64,000 nt of DNA from Beta vulgaris subsp. vulgaris (GCF_026745355.1 NC_079202.1:54850709-54914708); one strand, 5' to 3'. Counted from the stretch's first letter, positions 37,101 through 48,373 are shown. The notes: a model not told the origin generated them from the sequence alone. Program-made: numbers and translations.

Positions 37101-37791
37101 ATGTTTCAACAGCAGTAAGTATGGAAGACGAAATGATGTAGCTTACATTTAGCAGTTTTATACCTCTCTTCACAGTTGCAGCTAGTATTCTAGCTGAACT
37201 CCTGTAATCTAGTAATCAATCTGATATGTTTTCTACATTTAGGTGGTTGGTACATTTGGCTATGCTGCTCCTGATTACATAGAAACAGGACATCTCTCAT
37301 CGAAAAGCGATGTATGGAGTTTTGGTATTGTGTTGTATGAGATTTTAACTGGAAGACGGGCATTAGAGAGAAGCCTACCAAAAGCTGAACAACAACTGTT
37401 AAACTGGGTAAAACAATTCCCGGCTGATGGTAAAAAGTTCAATTTGATAATGGATCCGCGTTTGGAGGACCAGTATTCTTTGAGTGCAGCTCGAAGAATT
37501 GCAAAATTAGCAGAGAGTTGTTTAATGAAGAGTAGCAAAGAGAGGCCAAATATGAGTGAGGTGGTCGAGAAGTTGAAGCAAATAATGAAGACAACAACAG
37601 ATGAGGGAAGTACTAGTAACAGGAGTTGCAGTTCTGGTGAGAATGAAGAAGGCGAGTCAGAGAAGAAGGGGAAACCAGGAGTTTCAGAATCTGCTAGAAG
37701 ACGGTTTGCGCACCTCGCCAAGCTTGGCGAGCAGGTGGAAGGTGTTGGTAAGAGGAGATTTATGATCATGCAAAGAGCTAAGGTATCATGA
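34158..37791 (+). CDS. Receptor-like cytoplasmic kinase, class VII (PBL19/PCRK-like), four exons
   Basis: Serine/threonine kinase acting downstream of cell-surface receptors, typically in immune signalling (family knowledge). Exons: 34158-34520, 36511-36771, 36992-37114 and 37243-37791. They total 1296 bases, 431 residues; all junctions are phase 0. There is no signal peptide, transmembrane segment or Gly2 myristoylation site, but Cys3 could be acylated. The Gly-rich loop GEGGFGSV is at 86-93, the ATP-site lysine Lys113 (VAIK), catalytic Asp213 in IFRDFK, and DFG Asp231. The activation segment ends AAPDY, with Asp260 where the APE motif normally has Glu. The tail after about 345 is Ser/Glu/Lys-rich. 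Intron 1 (2.0 kb) holds a TIR element and a SINE. The kinase appears complete and probably active. The exact orthologue is not assigned. Confidence 0.93.
35058..35706. mobile_element. TIR element with inverted ACC/GGT arms in kinase intron 1
   Basis: The left end CTATTTATAGCCCGTATTTA (35058 on) and the inverted right end CTATTTACCGCCCGTATTTA match at 18 of 20 positions, and the similarity extends to about 45 bases. Inside, CCACCACC-type repeats (35193-35265) face GGTGGTGG-type repeats (35460-35590), so one strand can fold on itself. A short palindrome GTTTTCCTCCATGGAGGAAAC lies near 35317-35337. Long TIRs are Mutator-like, but no 9-bp duplication was found. ORFs on both strands (His/Thr-rich or Gly/Val/Trp-rich) come from the repeats and are not genes. 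Confidence 0.75.
35768..35986 (+). mobile_element. tRNA-derived SINE (family B) in kinase intron 1
   Basis: The 219-bp insert is flanked by 17-bp duplications AGTGCGAATAATTTGAG (35751-35767) and AGTGCGGATAATTTGAG (35987-36003), 16 of 17 identical. The pol III B-box AGTTCGAATCC is intact at 35825-35835, an A-box-like GGTGGAGGTGGTGGGG precedes it by about 45 bases, and the 3' end is A8. The short age suggested by one duplication mismatch and the intact B-box hint at a fairly recent insertion. Confidence 0.92.
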
Positions 37792-38060
37792 TTCGACATA
37801 CCCCATACATGGAGCGATAGCCCATACCTGTGTTATAAAGAGTGGTTTTTTTAACTGAGCTTTTGATATTAAGAGTGCTTTGTAAATCCTGTTGTTAAAG
37901 GAGGATATGTACATTGAAGTTTTAGGTTGTTGAGCTAGCTTGTGGAAAGGTGAATGACAGAAGCTTGAATGATGATTCCAAGTTTTCAGAAGTGTTTACC
38001 CAAGCCCGATCCCGATCCGAGAATGTTGGGGTTCAACCAAACGGCACAAGAAGCAACTCA
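37792..38060 (+). other. Probable 3' UTR of the kinase gene
   Basis: Non-coding sequence after the TGA with T-rich stretches, for example TTTTTTAACTGAGC near 37846. The poly(A) site is not determined. Confidence 0.4.
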
Positions 38061-41000
38061 AAGACGAAGCGCATGCTCCATATAAATGTGCACTTTATTT
38101 GAAATGAACATGGTCATTGTCCATATTCAATATATATAACATATCTATGAGGAAAATAAGATGTTCTTTTATAGCTCAAATTCATATATGTTCAATTTAA
38201 AAGAGGAGCATTTTCAATTACAAGAAGCAGAAGTAAAGGAACATAAAACAGAAGAAGCTCAATTTGCTGATTAACATTTACAACTGGGAACTTTGCCAAC
38301 TTGTATAAAGATAACCTCGGCTATGTTTTGGCATCTAAAAATAACAACTCTCTCAATTGCATTATTTCTAAGCATCCGCTGATATATGGAATATGCGTGT
38401 TGCAGTATTTTTTTAGTTTCCCCATTTCCAACTAATTCCAAGGGATTTAAGGTTGTTAATAGATTACCCCATTTTAATTTTTAGTGACATGTTCATCTTC
38501 TAAATGAATAAGAGGGTGGTGTGAGTAGCATGTTCTGTGCTACAAACCTACGAAGAGTGTTCTTGTAGACTCCCTCTTCATAGGAGTAACCAACTTTTCA
38601 TATTCACACAAGTTCTTGTAGATTTCCTCTTCATAGGTTTAACCAAATAAATTCATGGTGCATTTAGTGAGAATGCACTTAAAAGTTTTAGGATTCATAT
38701 CCTTAGATGCAATTTCAGATTTGTCTACCCTATGGGAAACTGGGCATAACACTTCTTTTAAAAAGTTGAATCACTAGATATATTCTTTTTTCTTCAGTCG
38801 GGAAAATAATCGCTGCAAGACACCATGAAAGCATGTCAATTAGGGCCAACAATCTCAAAAACTTCTTACATATCATATTGCTGGTATAGTGCTACTTCAT
38901 TGTTTGTCAAACCAGCTGGAACCGGTCTCCTGTCAGAAGTCGGACCAAACGCTTCTAGTCGAAGGCTCAGAGCACTTGGTTTTTACCCTTTTAACTCTCA
39001 GCATATACTTTGCGTAGATGTTCTGTAACTGTTTGATTGATACGATGCTGTCAGACATTCTCACAGGATAATCAGTGTTAGCCTGGAGAGGCTGACATGC
39101 GATTCACAACTCCCAAATGCACAAACTCAACTTAAATTGGGCAGAACACAAAAGCTGTTTTCAGTAGACACCTTGAATAGTACAGTCACAAGACTCACAA
39201 CGCCAAAGAAACGAAATTGATCAGACAAGAAATATCAAGTACGTTATGAACTCACATTGTGAGTCCTTTGGACACTATGCACAGGATGTCTAAACTGCAA
39301 GATGACACGCAGCATAAATACTGCTAGACAAGCTAAAAAATGAAACTACGACACAGCTGAAAAGCATGTGAAACAAAAGCAAGTCAAACTGCAGACCAAA
39401 AGAAGCAGCTAAACCAACTATACAGAGTACCACAGAGGCAATATATCCAGTAGTTATAACTACCCTAAGATAACCTGAATAGAGCCTGTATGACAATGTT
39501 TGCTACACAAATGAGCTATACAAATTCCCCAGTTCAGAACACTTGGAAGTTCCAACGCAATAACATCATCAGTAGCTAAACGACAGCCATAAATCCATAG
39601 TGAACCTCAAAAGTTAAAACCCCCAAAAGTAAAGAGAGGATAATTCTACACCAATCAATTTCACAATCTAGTAGAAGATTTATAATGATTCAAAACATCC
39701 AGATCAACAGCAGCTATCTGAATAAAAATTTCTCACAAGATCACAACTACTGTCACATATATGAAAGCAAATGCTAAAGCTAGCCATGAGAATCAGCCCG
39801 TAAGATTGTGTTGTGTTGTTCACTCTAATAGTTATTAACTTTAACACCAAAGGTACTTGCACAGGTCTAATCTGTCAACTTGCTGCAAGGAGTTGTAATC
39901 CAGTAGCTTAAGGTTGCAATCTATGTTTCCTAGATATACTCTTAATCACTTTGATAAGAAAGACTAAGCTCTTGTGAAGACAACAGACATGCCGAGATTT
40001 TGTTGCAGTTGATTTGTTCCATTAGACGGCTATATGAATTTCGGCAGCGAGTTACCACCACCAGCAACTTGACCTTAATAAAAGATGCATAGACAACTTC
40101 CCATAATTTTGTCATTTTCTCAGAGCTTTCTTGGCAAGAGGGTTTGAACTAGAATGCAATGAATTCTCTAGACAGCAAACAAATTGTAATCCTTTTAATT
40201 GATCAACAGCAATAAAACCTAGATGGCTACCATAAACTATGTCACACATTAAAAGCATTAAAAGCATATGATCTCAATTCTCGAAGTTATTTAAGTAACA
40301 TGGAACCATATTTTGTTTAAGAAAAGCTTCTTAGCAGTAAGTAAAGTAGTAAACACATTTGTGATTTGACCTTCCCTCAGCAGATGCATGAGTTAGCATC
40401 CAATGCTGGTGCATAATGCGTCACTAAACAAATTCGGTTACCACATTGATTTCAAAAAAGACTAATGTCTCATTTGACAAGCCACAGACATAAAGTAAGC
40501 TTCTTCGTGCCTATTACTAGTCACTCTATCTCTGCTTGGGGTTCTATGCTAGTGCCAGAACCACTTTAAGGCTATCCTCTAAAGAAATTCCAGGTTCAAT
40601 GTTCCCAACACACTCATGGCTAATTGACCTTCTCCCTATTCAAAGTACAGATAACAAGAAGTTTCTGTGATCTAAAATGAAATAATCACCTACAAATCGA
40701 GTTGGCTGGCAAGTTCTCATTCCTCTCGGAAAAATATTTCCACCATCATGAATTCACGAAAAACAACAAGTATTCCCTCCTCATTCTACTGTTTAGAACC
40801 TGGATAAGAGGATTCTTTTGTAGCCAACATGACATGCTGAGTCACAGGATACTACAAGAAATCGCTCATTAAAAATGGATCAAGCATTGAAGCAGGTGAT
40901 TTAAAATACTACGCAATCGCTCTCACACATGTGAGCAGAAGCAGACTAGCAAGGGTATGAAACTGTGTGCATATATAAAGGAAGAAGTACTCTCAGTCTC

Positions 41001-41649
41001 ACAATTTAGACTAATACTGCCTTCACTCATCAATTGGTGCCACTACCCATGCAAACGCAAACGAACCCACCGCCCACCCCAACCGAAAATTCCCTAGTAC
41101 ATTATAAGCATCAAGCACCCAAATAATGAAGGAAACCTTCAAACATTTGCATCCAACTCAAAGACCTCAGGTTAAATAGCTAACACCAAACACCTTGTAA
41201 ACAATAATTCATACAATCACCACGATACTAAAATAAACACCTCGTAAACAAACCTAGTCCTTCCAACGATATCACATATGTTAAGAGCATAAAAAAGAAA
41301 CATCAGGCATATATGAAATAAAGGACAACTCCTTTCAAATCCAACAAAGTAACAATACAACAATCATAACGCAAATCCAGCAATCAACTTCTGCAACTTC
41401 ACACCCATTTCAAACATATAACATCATCAAATATCAAAACATCAAATAAAACCAACCCAAATTTATTCCAACTTTGTTCAAATATCACCGAAACTTTATC
41501 ATTCACATTAAATCCAAGAGTAGAATAACTTCTACAATTTCCCCCATAACAAAAACCCAAGATCTGAGATTAAAAACACAATAAACTCAGACAATTGATA
41601 ATAGAGAGAGATAAAATACGAAGAAAAACCTCGAAAAATCAAAAAAAAA
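38061..41649. other. 3.6-kb stretch without a supported gene, downstream of QCR8
   Basis: Short ORFs, such as a hydrophobic 68-codon minus-strand frame at 39290-39496 and a 67-codon plus-strand frame at 38825-39028, have no recognisable motif, splice partner or family. Part of this may be the 3' UTR or a 3'-UTR intron of QCR8, since a possible donor (GAG|GTTTTT on the minus strand) lies about 20 bases after its stop. No TIR pairs or SINE boxes were found. Confidence 0.4.
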
Positions 41650-41868
41650 TTAAAAGCGATGTTCCAATTTCTCCTTCTCCTGGTACCATCCAACATAGGA
41701 GTAAACTCCGACGAGAGGAGTAAGCAAAAGCGTCGCGCTGATCCAATTTTCCGTCACTTTGTGGCTCAGTTTCCCAGGCAGATCTTTCCATAATCCAGGC
41801 ATCACTTTCTGCTGGTATGGAGATAAAGCGTATTGCACTGCCTTCATTTTCACCGGAATCTTCCCCAT
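41650..41868 (-). CDS. QCR8: Cytochrome b-c1 complex subunit 8 (QCR8/UQCRQ-like)
   Basis: A small subunit of mitochondrial respiratory complex III, in the inner membrane, next to cytochrome b. The single exon encodes 72 residues, the usual plant length: MGKIPVKMKAVQYALSPYQQ..., then GLWKDLPGKLSHKV, one transmembrane helix (about ENWISATLLLTPLVGVYSYVG) and a charged end EKEKLEHRF. The start is the only ATG giving the family N-terminus. No cleavable targeting peptide is expected in this family. A telo-box and site II motifs lie upstream. Intact. Confidence 0.95.
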   Translation of the reverse strand: MGKIPVKMKAVQYALSPYQQKVMPGLWKDLPGKLSHKVTENWISATLLLTPLVGVYSYVGWYQEKEKLEHRF

Positions 41869-41904
41869 TTTCTGCGTTCTCCGACGACGATGATGAAGAT
41901 CTGA

Positions 41905-42088
41905 AAACCCTAATTTGCGGAAATTTTGGGGATGCTGCGAAATTGGGAGAAAGTGAGGTGAGTGATTGAATTTTCTAGAAATGAGGGGAGAAAAAAGAGG
42001 GGGTTTGTGGGCTTGTGATTATATGGATGTAGTTTGGGCTCACTTATCTGAGATGTTAGCCACTTTGGTTTTTGGGCTGAGCCCAAAA
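41905..42088 (-). promoter_or_regulatory. QCR8 promoter motifs: telo-box and site II elements, one a palindrome
   Basis: AAACCCTAA at 41905-41913 is a telo-box. TGGGCT cores occur near 42008 and 42031. At 42070-42088 TTTTGGGCT-G-AGCCCAAAA is a perfect 9-bp inverted repeat containing a site II core on each strand. Site II elements bound by TCP factors are well known in plant promoters of respiratory and ribosomal genes. A role here is inference. Confidence 0.6.
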
Positions 42089-42344
42089 CATCGTATAATC
42101 TTCTAGATGTTTATCATGTTGTGCAAGAATTGCATCAAAGTATAGTGAGAACTGGGAATTTGGACAGCTTAATATGCTTCCATTTAATTGAAACACTAGT
42201 ATTTGGGTCCGTACGTTGTCCCGGCTTTCAAATGTTTTTTTTTCAGAACTTGTATTTTTTTTCATTCGCACTAAAATATAATTAAAAAAAACTTAACATT
42301 TGAAAGGTACAAATATAATAATGTGGACATTCAAAGCATGATTA

Positions 42345-42425
42345 AAAGTTGGTTGAAATGGTAATTATGCTTTATGTAATAGCAAGATGTCATGGGTTCA
42401 AATTTTTTTGTAAGTCATTTTTTTT
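42345..42425 (+). mobile_element. Possible decayed SINE
   Basis: TTGGTTGAAATGGTAA followed 40 bases later by ATGGGTTCAAATTTT has the spacing and core of pol III A and B boxes. No clear duplication or tail was found, so it remains tentative. Confidence 0.4.
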
Positions 42426-42589
42426 AAGTTGACATGACATATGTACATATTGGACAATTCTAGATTTCTAGTGGAGTAGAGGTGTCACGTAGCGTGCAGA
42501 CGTTGTCAGAAACCCCTTTTAGTATATTTGTATAGATTTTCAGTTTCACGAATATAGAACATAATCTATTAATATCTTAGTTATGTTTG

Positions 42590-42828
42590 GTAAAAATTAG
42601 ATATGAATAGAGTACATATTGAGACGAATTCAACAAGATAGTCAGAATCCTACATGACTTTATTTTTCCAACCATATGGAACACAAGAGCTTGTTATATA
42701 TTTCCTATATTTTCATAATATCAACTTTTTGTAATTTGTGCTTATTGATAATTAGAGATATAAAGGTTTAAAATAGTGCATTGACATGTGCACCCAAGGA
42801 AAACGGGTGACTAAAAAAACAGAGGAAG
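42590..42828. mobile_element. Decayed Stowaway-family copy abutting the CACTA element
   Basis: CATATTGAGACGAATTCAAC, TTTGTAATTTGTGCTTATTG and ATTAGAGATATAAAGGTT occur in the same order as inside the elements at 53355-53610 and 63049-63307. The right end (ACAGAGGAAGTA) resembles the Stowaway terminus ACGGAGGGAGTA and stops at the CACTA target duplication. Confidence 0.6.
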
Positions 42829-42831
42829 TAA

Positions 42832-43963
42832 CACTAGTGGAAAAATGAAGAAGGGCTGCGCTAAAAAAGGCATGTAGGACTGCGCTTTTTGACAGCAGCC
42901 CTTTCAGTAGCAGCCCTTCACTTTTTAAGTAGGGTTGCGCTAGAAAAGCGCAACCCTTAAGCTAGAAGGGTTGCGCTAGTTAGGAAAAAGCGCAGCCCTT
43001 CTGAGCTAGAAGGGCTGCGCTTTTTCCTAACTAGCGCAGCCCTTCCTACCAAAAAAAAAAAAAAAAAATTTGACATTTTTTTACTCATAATCTCACATTT
43101 TCTGAAATTAAACAGAAGATAAGAGAAACGAAACGAAAATACTAAACCCAAAACAAAAAAAGAATGAAACGAAAATGAAAAAAAGGAACAAAAACTAATA
43201 TACAAAGAGAAGTATACAAGAACATTAATCAAAACAAAGATGAAAATACAAGAAATTATATACAAAGAGAAGTATACAAGAACATTAATCAAAATAAACA
43301 AAGAGAAGTATACAAGAACATTAATCAAAACAAAGAGAAGTATACAAGAACATTAATCAAAATATATAAACAAAGAGAAGTATACAAGAACATTATAGAT
43401 CTGAAAATACAAGAACTACCTCCAAACATTAACCTAATAATGTTTAAATACATAAAACAAAACCCTAATACATAATTTAAGGGAAAAAAAATTCGGAAAA
43501 ACTTAAAATGGCTATTTGGAGGCTTAAACGAACTCGGGTGGCTTAAAAAGCCTAAACATCACGGCGTAGTGAGTTTGACTCGTTGGCCCGTTCCGCTTCC
43601 GAAAAGGTATCACAATAGGCAATCAGACTCCGTCGCCATGTTTAGTGCAAATCATTTCAAGGTTTTTGTCGCAAATGTTTATGAGAGTTTTTGAGAGAGA
43701 AGAGAGGATAAGAGAGAAGGAGGAAAGGAATAATGAGGGACGTGAGAGAGGAGAGAGAGAATGAGGGATAATATATTTGACGAATCTCCGCTCAATATTT
43801 CAAAGCCCGCGATTTCGAAATTTCAAATTTTTTTAAAAAGCGCAGCCCTACATAGCAGAAGGGCTGTGCTTTTTTAAAAAGTGCAGCCCTTCACTAGTAG
43901 GGCTGCGCTTTTACGAAAAGCGCAGCCCTTCCTGCGCAGCCCTTTCTGTTTTTTCCCCTAGTG
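42832..43963. mobile_element. Non-autonomous CACTA (CMC/EnSpm) transposon
   Basis: Begins CACTAGTGGAAAAA and ends with the inverse of CACTAGGGGAAAAA, flanked by TAA on both sides (42829-42831 and 43964-43966). CACTA ends plus a 3-bp duplication define this superfamily. The subterminal regions (42855-43050 and 43835-43945) are packed with AGGGCTGCGCTTTT in both orientations, the expected transposase-binding array. At about 42970-43045 these form long near-perfect inverted pairs. No transposase ORF is present. The interior holds a minisatellite, listed separately. At 1132 bp it is a deletion or MITE-like derivative. Confidence 0.95.
43202..43395. repeat. Five-copy minisatellite inside the CACTA element
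   Basis: The unit AAAGAGAAGTATACAAGAAC followed by ATTAATCAAAA is present five times with spacing of about 28-60 bases, with small length differences between units. It lies in the non-coding core of the CACTA element. Confidence 0.85.
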
Positions 43964-43969
43964 TAAGTA

Positions 43970-46530
43970 ATTGCGAATAGTACCAAAAATTGAAAGTGTT
44001 ACAATTAAATAAGAGCGGAAGTATTTCTAAAAAAATCACATTTATAAATACATTTTTTTTAATGTATTCTAGTTCGATGATTGATTTATTTTTGAATGAT
44101 TCTACATTTGTAAGTATACTTCCTATGTTGGTCTCGGCCTCTCGGGTTATATTTTGACTCTTTTATTCGCCCAAATTTTCATAATATCATATTGAGATTA
44201 TAATCAGAAGGTCCGTGTTTAATTATAATTAGATGCTTTAGTGAATAAGAGGCTTTGTGAATGTTTGTTGGTATATGTAAGCTCGTATGTGGATTGTGTT
44301 CAAGTTTTATAATCGAGTCCAGTTTATATTACGAAACGTAGTGGCTCTTTAAAACGAGAAAGTAGAAGTATTGCGTATTTCAAATTTTGAATATTTAAGC
44401 CATTACAAATGGATTATTTAAACATTCTATCATTTCTTGATAATAATAAATAGTAGAAATAAGCTTTTGGAATTATCGATGTTAAATAGTGAATGATGAA
44501 CATGACATGTCTCTCATAATACGTCTAGAAATACTATATGACATCTTTAAAAGATGGCACTAGTAACTAGTTCATGCTTGTTTTGTGTCTTGTGAGCCAA
44601 CTATACCTCCGTACTATAGATGATCAACATTGACGAGGTGCGGCTCATAAATTATCTGGTTTGGGAGATGGTATTTTTGCTCGCTATTTGGGCCTGGTCT
44701 AGGCTTGGTGCAATAAACGAGTCATGAACAACCCAAATTTAGAGATTTTGGCTCAGTTCAAAAATGGTCCCTTAATCCGGCTTGAAATAGTGAATTTTGG
44801 CATTAGAAGAAAATTGGCCAAAGGCGGTCACTTTTTTTTGGCAAAGTTCGAGCCAACCCATGATCTTCTCTAAGTCTCCAAGCTTAGGATTTAAAAATTA
44901 TAATTATTTGTACTTTTCGTGGTAAAATTCATCATGTCATATTGTGCATTACATCGGTTACAATTTATGTTAAAAATAATATTATATATTTATTTAACCA
45001 TCAATGATTTTCATTTGGCGTAAAGTTTATAGTGCCGTGAACTTTTTTTTCATGTCAAATTGGCAAAGAGGTTCTTTTTTATATTAACTAGTAAATGGAC
45101 CCATTATTATTATAATTGTGAACTTTGATCAACATTGTTGTCAATTTTTATCAATATCGAAATCACGCCCAAAATACTTAACATATTATACTAGATTGGA
45201 TATGATCTAACCCACTTTTCATGTAGAGAACAATAATTATGTTGGGGCCATATTTTCATGTCTCTTCTTTTTTTTGGAGGGACCGGAAAAATAAAAAAAG
45301 TTAAATAACTATTACCATAGCCCATAGGTCAAAATCAAAAGAGAATGAACAATGATAACCTTTTCTATAAGATTAGAGTTTATCCACATTGGTACATAGA
45401 GAAGTAGGCAATTTTTCTTGAATGCCTTCACTAACTACAACAAGGAACTTAATATAGGTATAGTGTCAATTGATTAACCGTGATTAATCATAAGCCAAGC
45501 CAAGCCAAGCTTCAAAAAAAAGTTGGGTTGGGCTTAAATTTCAAGCTAAAATTTTCTTCCAAAATACAGCTTTAAAGTCAATATAGGAGTTCATTCTCTA
45601 CACGCCCCAAATGCACCTAGATCACAATCCCTCTTAGTCTCGCACACTCTCAAGTTTTGTATGCTCTTCACATGAGTACATAAATAAAGAATGTGAGAGA
45701 CTAATAACAGGGCATAAGGTTTTGCACTGCCATATAAAATACAAATCTTATCAATCGAGTTCATGAAATTTAAAAACCTAAAATAGCCTGAAATTCAAAG
45801 TTCAAAAAAAACATGTATAAGATCCATCAAAGCTCATGAATCGTAAAACTTGGGTTTTTATTGATCCTTTATTCTCCTCAGAGATGTAAACAACGAGGTC
45901 ACCTTAACAACCTTCTTCCAAGAATTTAACACAAATGGTAGAATTTCAAATTTAAAACGCCGTAAAACAACGAAAGAAAAGGAAATCGCCTTCATCGATT
46001 ATGCACAAAAAAATCTTCCAATATGCCTGCATGACAGATTGGACCAAGGCAGACAAAAATTCTACCAAAACCCACCCAAAAATTAGGTTAGTTGGACCAA
46101 GTTGATGAACTATAGGATTAACCTTCCATGTCATGGATGTAGGTGCTAAGGATCCATCTCCCTCACATCACATTCGCTGATTCACATCCCACCCCATGAT
46201 GGACTCGTAAGTTTTAACTTATCCAGCATGTTATTGTTGTTGTGCCCTTGTTAAATCACCCTTTTCGTACAGTCCTTGGATCAAGAAATAACAACTTTTT
46301 TGTCTTTGCAACTTGCATCTTCTTCTTCTTGATCTTTTTTTTTTCTTTTACAAACTTCCAAATCACTTGCCTCAATAAGGGAGTGCTGTTATGATTTATG
46401 AGCTGTCCTTGCCCATATAGTGGAGGGTTATGTCAGAGAACATGGGATAACTTACAAATTAATGATTTCTTCCACCTTAATTATTCTCTATCATTGCATG
46501 AACGGCCAAACCATCATAATAACAATAATA
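43970..46530. other. Intergenic DNA with no supported gene
   Basis: AT-rich with short ORFs only. Around 44620-44870 the text resembles a degraded hAT-type element with GGGCCTGGTCTAGGC-like motifs, but no ends could be matched. Confidence 0.4.
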
Positions 46531-46533
46531 ATA

Positions 46534-46743
46534 CTTCATCCGTTTCATAATACTCGTTACACTTTTCTTTGTGAGAAGTTTCATATTATTTGCTACATTT
46601 CTTTTTTGGGCAATAAATTATCTTTATCGCTCTCCTCTCACATGGATCCTTTTTCCTTTTTACTCTCTACCTCCCTCCTCTTCAAAAATTGTCTAGAAGT
46701 TCGTGAATTGAGAAGTATAGCGAGTAATATGAAATGAAGGATG
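46534..46743. mobile_element. Stowaway-like MITE
   Basis: The left CTTCATCCGTTTCATAATAC and the inverted right end CATCCTTCATTTCATATTAC share most positions. TA lies on each side (46532-46533 and 46744-46745). 210 bp without coding capacity. The superfamily is inferred from the TA duplication. Confidence 0.65.
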
Positions 46744-47388
46744 TATTTTTTTAACATGCCGAATTGATTCCTCTCATAGGTCAATCAATTTAGTAAATAA
46801 AAAGAAAAAGTGTATATTCCAAACTCGAAGATCAACAAAATATAATCTCATAACCTCAATAAGATTATAAGGAGCAAACTAACAACGAAATTATTTGATA
46901 ATTGGCATAGTAGCAATGATAATAATGATAATTGGAGTGCAAAACATGAACATAAGATAACTAAAAATAGAGTAGATCACAAAATCTATGAGCTTTTAAT
47001 TTGTTCATCAAACTCAAAAAACATTCATTCACAAAAAGAAAGGAAAAGAAACTTAGGGACAAAATTTTACTCTCTCACTTACTTCTCTTTTCCTTGATTA
47101 TCTCATACATTTTTCCCTCACTTTGTGAAGGTACATATGTACTTGTTTTATAGCAGATCACACCAAAATCATAGGATTTTTTTTTCTTTTACATTTTCTG
47201 AGTATTCTCCTTCCAACTTTTAGTCACTGCATGAAATTTTCCCAATTGTTTAGGAAGAAATCAGGGTAAAAAAGATAGCAAGATTTGAGGAGAGTTTATC
47301 TCAAATCTATATATAGTATTTCCTCCGCTTCATAATAAGCGAAACATTTCTCTCTTTTATTATAGAACGGGGAATATGTGGTAATATT

Positions 47389-47871
47389 TCAGGCTACAGC
47401 AACAGTTCCAGTTTGTACAGCTTTTTTAGACCCAGATTTTGTAGGTGTGTCAGCTTTTCTTAAAGTTCTGTATGAAGCTGAATATTTCCTAGGTTTATCA
47501 TTTGCTTCATCTATCTCTATTTGTTCTTGCCTGCAATTATCACTACAAAATGGTGTATTCCCCCTGAAAATCAATCATAAAAATCCCACATTAGTAATTA
47601 ATCCACCAAGATAATATATGTAGTCTTAAGTATAGTAAATCTATAGGTGTCGAGAGAAACTGAACTGAAATGAAACGAGAATGTAAAAGGAAAAAAAAAA
47701 AGAATGATTAGAAATTCACCTGTACATAAAGATGTCTTTGTTGGGTTTAATTGATTTGTTGCAAAAAAAGCAAGAATCAAGAAAATGAGATTGTTCATGA
47801 TTGTAATGATCTTCACATCCAGCATAAAATGAAACTCTTGAAATAGATCTTGGTTTACCAAAAGAAGCCAT
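47389..47871 (-). CDS. FCS-like zinc finger (FLZ) protein, two exons
   Basis: FLZ proteins are small plant adaptors that bind SnRK1 kinase subunits in energy and stress signalling (family knowledge). Exon 1 is 47871-47720 and exon 2 is 47563-47389. Together they are 327 bases, 108 residues. The FLZ domain is split by the intron at Arg51 and has C34, C37, C57 and C61 (CFFCNKSI...MYRGNTPFCSDNCRQEQI), with the expected Phe-Cys-Ser after the intron. Upstream residues MASFGKPRSISRVSFY are polar and basic; the C-terminal third is Lys/Thr/Ala-rich. Splice signals are GTGAAT and TTTTCAG. A TATA-like sequence lies about 130 bases upstream and a Mutator-like foldback element about 320 bases upstream. 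Which of the plant FLZ paralogues this is cannot be told. Confidence 0.95.
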
Positions 47872-47997
47872 ATTTTTTCTTTGTTTTTGTTTAATTGAAT
47901 ACTTCAAGAAGGTTTGGAGCAAATTTTGGAGGAGAAATAATGATTAAGGGATGTGTGAAGGTAGTGGAAGTGAGAAAAAATGGGTACTTAGGTCATC

Positions 47998-48007
47998 TTA
48001 TATATAA
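47998..48007 (-). promoter_or_regulatory. Candidate TATA box of the FLZ gene
   Basis: TTATATATAA on the minus strand lies about 130 bases before the FLZ start codon, a reasonable distance for a plant leader of about 100 bases. AT-rich surroundings make chance occurrence possible. Confidence 0.45.
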
Positions 48008-48188
48008 AAGAAAAAAAAAAGAAGGTGGACTAAACCCAAAAAACAACAAAGAATTAAAAAAAATGTTAGAAAAAAAAAGTGGAAAAAAAGTACACATAAC
48101 ATAAGGGTGTGGGACCAAAGTGAATAATTGAAAAGGATTATTATTGTTATTAATATTATTGGGTGCACTAGTTGTTGTAATAAAATAA

Positions 48189-48373
48189 GGAAAATGATAT
48201 ATGTAGCCCTTAGGGCTATGTATAAGGTACTTATAATGGAAATAAAATATTAAATCAAGCATTTATTACCTCAGTTGATGTAAAAATGTGTCTTGAATTC
48301 TTAAACTGTTTTCATTTAAAGAAATGTATTTAATGTTTATATGTAGCCCTAAGGGCTACATATAACATTACCC
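48189..48373. mobile_element. Small Mutator-like foldback element upstream of the FLZ gene
   Basis: Flanked by the 9-bp direct repeat ATAAAATAA (48180-48188 and 48374-48382). The left end GGAAAATGATATATGTAGCC and inverted right end GGGTAATGTTATATGTAGCC agree at 17 of 20 positions, and the similarity extends to about 35 bases. Each TIR contains its own palindrome (TGTAGCCCTTAGGGCTA). A 9-bp duplication points to Mutator-like elements. Total 185 bp, no coding capacity. Confidence 0.85.

Noticed and set aside
38825..39028. 67-codon plus-strand ORF
   Set aside because: No domain, no splice partner and no codon-usage support.
39290..39496. 68-codon hydrophobic minus-strand ORF that could suggest a small membrane protein
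   Set aside because: No recognisable family, weak start context and no second line of evidence. ORFs of this length arise by chance in AT-rich DNA.
43202..43395. CRISPR-like regularly spaced repeats
   Set aside because: Units and spacers are similar to each other, the DNA is plant nuclear and the repeats lie inside a CACTA transposon.
44620..44870. Possible hAT-like element
   Set aside because: Only vague inverted similarity of the ends and no 8-bp duplication.
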